Shown one piece after another: positions 60,927-64,000 of a DNA stretch of 64,000 nucleotides; the first letter of the stretch is position 1; each line of letters opens with the position of its first letter. Origin of the DNA: Fidelibacterota bacterium (GTDB lineage Bacteria; Fidelibacterota; UBA8477; JABMPR01). A model generated the notes under the pieces. It was not told the DNA's origin. It saw only the letters and a list, made by a program, of their open reading frames with translations, and made no database searches. The stretch is from contig JAIPJF010000003.1 in NCBI GenBank assembly GCA_021734325.1, forward strand, positions 105,294 to 169,293, written 5' to 3'. The translations under genes were made by a program, and so were the position numbers.

Positions 60927-63806
60927 ATGATGGGTAAATATTTACCTAGATGGAGCGTTGCTCTATTTCTGATTTCCATATCTCTGGTTGCGTTTGGCAG
61001 CGGAAATTTGGAAAACAGCTACAGCGAAGTATGGTCCAATCTTAACCTAGATGATGGGGACGCCTATTGGAATATCACTGGTCCCTATGACATGGACGGT
61101 GATGGAAAAAAGGAATTCGTTGTCTTATCTGATTTCAACACATGGGTAGTCTATGTCTATGAAAGCACAGGTGACAATGAATTCGCACTGGAAGACAGTC
61201 TTTCCATGCCAGGCGGCTATGCCAGCTATGTCGCAGCCGACAACCTCTGTGATATGAATGGCGATGGAGTTAATGAACTCATTGTTGCAGGTACCGTAGA
61301 TGCAGCAGTAGCAGTTGGAGATGAAGGTGTCGTTTTCATTCTTGAGGTCGACACAACTGTAGCTGTAGGCGATCTGAAACTAAATGTCGTTGCCGGGATT
61401 GATCCAAGAGAATTTGGAACTGTGGAAACTGGAAGACAAGTCAGAGGTGTCTGGGCTGGTGATGTTGACGGCGATGGTAGAGATGAACTGCTCATGAGAA
61501 CATCTTCCAGCGCTGCTTTTAAAATCATCTCACTTGATGCGGGAAGCACCTGGGATTTCCCAGCTTGGACTCTTGAATTTGAAAATATTGCCACAACCAG
61601 TTCAGTATACGACATTCTGGTTGCAGATTTCGACCACGATGGCGGACTCGAAATCGCTTTACCCGAATACGATTTTATGGGTATCGCATTTTATGATGTT
61701 GTTGGTCCTGACGACTACGCACTTATTCACTTTACTGATGATCTTTCAGCAGGTGACGGTGGTGGACAACGCGGTGCTGCAGCAGGCGATATTGATGGTG
61801 ATGGATACGTCGAGATCCTGGTCGCTGATAACAATACTGGTGGTATTTTCATTTATACGAATACAGGAGATTTAACAGCAATCCAGTTGGATACACTCTC
61901 CCAGAATACGTGGTATCGTGGCGCCGCTTTAGGTAATACTGATGTATGGCGCGGCACTCCCGATGGTATGGATTTTATTGCGACAGATTACGAAGGTAAT
62001 ATTTGGGATTTTGAATATGAAGGTGGTGATGTGACTGATCCTGCTTCATGGACAGAACACTTGGTCTATTCTACCGGTGATGCTGAAAATTTCAATCTTC
62101 AGGATGTAGCTATCGGTGACTTTGACTCCGATGGTCTTGATGACATAATCGCCGTTATGAAAACATCGGCTTATGTTGTCATGATCGAACATGATGGCTG
62201 GGATTGGGTAAGTGACATCACTACTTATCATGTCGCTGCTGATACTTCTGCCGCAAACGTTACACCTGGAGATCAGGTTCGTGGCATCATGGCTGGCAGT
62301 GATGTAGATCAGGATGGTCACAAGGAAGTGATAATTACTGACTATACCATCCAAGGTGTACATATTTATGAGAGCACGGATGACAACACCCTTGAATGGG
62401 TAGCTACCCTCTCAAACTCTGATACATACCTGTCTACACCTACAGGTATCACGACAGGTGATCTTGATGGCAATGGCAGGGATGAAATTATCTTCATGCT
62501 GGATAGTTATAATACCACCATCACTGAAGACATGGGAATTCAGGCCTGGGAATGGGATGGCGTAGTCGGTAGTGATACTTACGTGAAATCCGTTCTTAAA
62601 ATAGTCCTGGCCTCAACGGGTGTTGAAGTTGACCGCTATCGCATGGAATCCAGCGATCTTGTTGTTGGTGATGTGGATGGTGATGGCGTGCAGGAAATCT
62701 GTCTTGCCAACGATGGTAGCTCAGGAACGAATAATGATTTCTTCCTGATTGCCAGTGTTGATGGCAGCTTTGACTCTGGTATCTATGACCTTACGACTGA
62801 ATGGATCGCTGATAGAACGACACTTATCGGCGGATCTCCTGGTCGTGGCGCTCCTGCGATCGCCGATCTTCAGGGTGATGGCGCTCCAGAGGTTATCTTC
62901 AATAACTGGGATAACGGCGCAACACATATCATTCAGTCGACTGGTATAGATACCTATGAGCATCTGGAATCATTCAACCTCGATTCAGCAGTCACTGACA
63001 AGGTGACATTCGGCTCATTACATGTGACCGATATCGACGGCGACGGCAAGGACGATGTTTTCGGTGGCCTTTACAGCGCCGGATGGTTATGGCAGCTTCA
63101 TGGTAGTGCCGACCTAGATTCCATCAGTTACGACAACGGTAAGCTCAGTCGTATAGCCGAATACAGCGCCGCGTGGTCAGTGACCGGTGGTGATGTAACA
63201 GGTGACGGTGTTGATGAGATATTCTCCGTTGATTACGCTCATGGTCGTACCTATCAGTGGGAATACAATGCTGGAGCTTGGGATATGTCCGTAGTCGCAA
63301 ACTATCCGAATACAATGGGTGGTTTTGCCCTGGATTTTGCCGAAGATCTGGATGGAGATGGAAAACCTGAATTAGTGCAGGGATTCCTGGTTCCCCCTTA
63401 CGACACATATATCACAGGGGCGGGTAATGAAAGTAACGACATGGGTTACATTATCGCAGTCCATGAATTTGGAGTTGTGACTGTTGTGGATACTGATAAT
63501 AATTGGAAAATCATCACCCCCGATGATTACCAGCTATCACAAGCTTATCCGAATCCCTTCAATCCGAGTACGACTATCGAATTCACCTTACCATTGGCGA
63601 AAGACAATGTGAATGTGATCGTATATAATATGCTTGGACAAGAGGTTGTTCGTCTTGCTAATAATGCTTCCTATAGCGCTGGAACTCACAGCGTAACCTG
63701 GAACAGCTTAACTGCCAATGGAACACCTGCTGCGGCCGGTATTTACATTTATGAGCTGCGTTCTGGAAATGTTTCCAAAACGGCAAAGATGACCCTGATC
63801 AAATAA
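60927..63806 (+). CDS. Secreted FG-GAP/VCBS-repeat protein with T9SS sorting tail
   Basis: A 959-residue exported protein. The signal peptide is residues 1-25 (VALFLISISLVAFGSG). The body holds 13 FG-GAP-like calcium loops of the form D-x-D/N-G-D/N-G, such as YDMDGDGKKEF, GDVDGDGRDEL, TDIDGDGKDDV and EDLDGDGKPEL, spaced to form two or so beta-propellers. The type A sorting tail starts near residue 870 (SQAYPNPFNPSTTIEFTLP, VIVYNMLGQEVV). Such proteins are surface adhesins or sugar-binding scaffolds (family knowledge). AAGGAGG precedes two adjacent ATGs, and 60930 has the better spacing. A strong terminator follows. Confidence 0.92.
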   Translation: MMGKYLPRWSVALFLISISLVAFGSGNLENSYSEVWSNLNLDDGDAYWNITGPYDMDGDGKKEFVVLSDFNTWVVYVYESTGDNEFALEDSLSMPGGYASYVAADNLCDMNGDGVNELIVAGTVDAAVAVGDEGVVFILEVDTTVAVGDLKLNVVAGIDPREFGTVETGRQVRGVWAGDVDGDGRDELLMRTSSSAAFKIISLDAGSTWDFPAWTLEFENIATTSSVYDILVADFDHDGGLEIALPEYDFMGIAFYDVVGPDDYALIHFTDDLSAGDGGGQRGAAAGDIDGDGYVEILVADNNTGGIFIYTNTGDLTAIQLDTLSQNTWYRGAALGNTDVWRGTPDGMDFIATDYEGNIWDFEYEGGDVTDPASWTEHLVYSTGDAENFNLQDVAIGDFDSDGLDDIIAVMKTSAYVVMIEHDGWDWVSDITTYHVAADTSAANVTPGDQVRGIMAGSDVDQDGHKEVIITDYTIQGVHIYESTDDNTLEWVATLSNSDTYLSTPTGITTGDLDGNGRDEIIFMLDSYNTTITEDMGIQAWEWDGVVGSDTYVKSVLKIVLASTGVEVDRYRMESSDLVVGDVDGDGVQEICLANDGSSGTNNDFFLIASVDGSFDSGIYDLTTEWIADRTTLIGGSPGRGAPAIADLQGDGAPEVIFNNWDNGATHIIQSTGIDTYEHLESFNLDSAVTDKVTFGSLHVTDIDGDGKDDVFGGLYSAGWLWQLHGSADLDSISYDNGKLSRIAEYSAAWSVTGGDVTGDGVDEIFSVDYAHGRTYQWEYNAGAWDMSVVANYPNTMGGFALDFAEDLDGDGKPELVQGFLVPPYDTYITGAGNESNDMGYIIAVHEFGVVTVVDTDNNWKIITPDDYQLSQAYPNPFNPSTTIEFTLPLAKDNVNVIVYNMLGQEVVRLANNASYSAGTHSVTWNSLTANGTPAAAGIYIYELRSGNVSKTAKMTLIK

Positions 63807-63827
63807 ACTTCAGCGTCATTTGATTTG

Positions 63828-63853
63828 AAAAAGCCTCCATTCGGAGGCTTTTT
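63828..63853 (+). terminator. Rho-independent terminator after the VCBS-repeat gene
   Basis: An 11-bp stem, AAAAAGCCTCC with GGAGGCTTTTT, closes a 4-nt loop and is followed by CATTTTATT. It lies 22 nt past the stop codon and just before the insertion-sequence end. Confidence 0.9.
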
Positions 63854-63861
63854 CATTTTAT

Positions 63862-64000
63862 TGTCTCGTCCTGAAAAGAGTTGACACCTTTAGGAGGTGA
63901 CAATGAAAGGGCAAAAGTTCCAGGGAAAACACAGGTCCCCCACATCATGCTACAGTGAGGTATTCAAGCGCCAAGTGGTGAGGGAATTTGAAGCTGGTTA
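63862..64000 (+). mobile_element. Left end of an insertion sequence, IS3/IS911-like (cut by the window edge)
   Basis: The 98-nt transposase start at 63903 is preceded by 41 nt of AT-light sequence, TGTCTCGTCCTGAAAAGAGT and then TTGACACC. This is the kind of terminal repeat that opens transposon ends of this group. The boundary is estimated. No target-site duplication can be seen because the other end is outside. Confidence 0.55.
63903..64000 (+). CDS. Transposase, N-terminal fragment (cut by the window edge)
   Basis: The first 32 residues are visible. CYSEVFKRQVVREFEAG is the opening of an IS3/IS911-type transposase helix-turn-helix (orfA-like) that contacts the inverted repeats. A nearly ideal Shine-Dalgarno sequence, AGGAGGTGA, lies 2 nt before the ATG. 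The frame is open to the edge, so completeness cannot be judged. The preceding terminator and the different base context mark it as inserted DNA next to the VCBS-repeat gene. Confidence 0.75.
   Translation, partial: MKGQKFQGKHRSPTSCYSEVFKRQVVREFEAG

Overview
The window reads as a gene-dense chromosome segment of a Gram-negative bacterium of the FCB superphylum. The clues are three secreted proteins with C-terminal sorting tails of the type IX secretion (T9SS) kind (YPNPFNPST, YPNPFNAS, and a PNPY variant), a PorV/PorQ-like outer-membrane protein, a carboxypeptidase-regulatory-type TonB-dependent receptor, a Bacteroidota-style dihydroorotase and an archaeal-type geranylgeranyl reductase. Candidatus Marinimicrobia (Neomarinimicrobiota) or a close relative fits best. 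This is an inference from gene content, not a phylogenetic result.

Layout. 1-4.4 kb: gpsA (cut by the left edge), a long-chain acyl-CoA synthetase, tRNA-Leu(CAA), a nitroreductase and an SGNH hydrolase. 4.4-16.1 kb: one long minus-strand run, read from dnaX down to pyrC: dnaX, ybaB, recR, pgsA, pgpA, cinA, thpR, recA, a GxxExxY cassette, recX, comEC, pyrC. Most neighbours overlap by 4 nt, so translation is probably coupled. 16.1-24.7 kb continues upstream on the same strand: SRP RNA, M18 aminopeptidase, dprA, obg, a lipoprotein, an aromatic amino acid ammonia-lyase and a DinG-type exonuclease-helicase. Together this puts replication, recombination and natural-transformation genes side by side. 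24.8-26.2 kb: a geranylgeranyl-reductase-type flavoprotein overlapping a 2[4Fe-4S] ferredoxin. 26.4-33.9 kb: an operon alaS-gcvPB-lysA-ridA-DUF5683-like-sodium symporter. 34-39.4 kb: tandem signal peptidase I genes, gamma-glutamyltransferase, an RNase HII/UPF0102 fusion and thioredoxin. 39.5-42.9 kb: small poorly characterised genes. 42.9-44.4 kb: a gene-poor island with a GNAT acetyltransferase and tRNA-Leu(CAG). 44.4-46.5 kb: two membrane proteins, a repeat-rich spacer and a beta-propeller lipoprotein.

46.6-63.8 kb is an envelope and secretion region. Two propeller-like secreted proteins flank a LytM (M23) peptidase with a T9SS tail. Next to them is a tight operon of a TonB-dependent receptor, a 1590-residue secreted propeller protein and a PorV/PorQ-like protein. 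A 959-residue FG-GAP/VCBS-repeat protein with a T9SS tail is transcribed divergently from it. The right edge cuts a transposase gene.

The strongest candidates for something undescribed are the receptor/giant-propeller/PorV operon, whose receptor carries seven calcium-loop-like motifs, and the GxxExxY gene framed by imperfect inverted repeats between recA and recX. Start codons GTG and TTG are common here, and several starts below were chosen from Shine-Dalgarno spacing.
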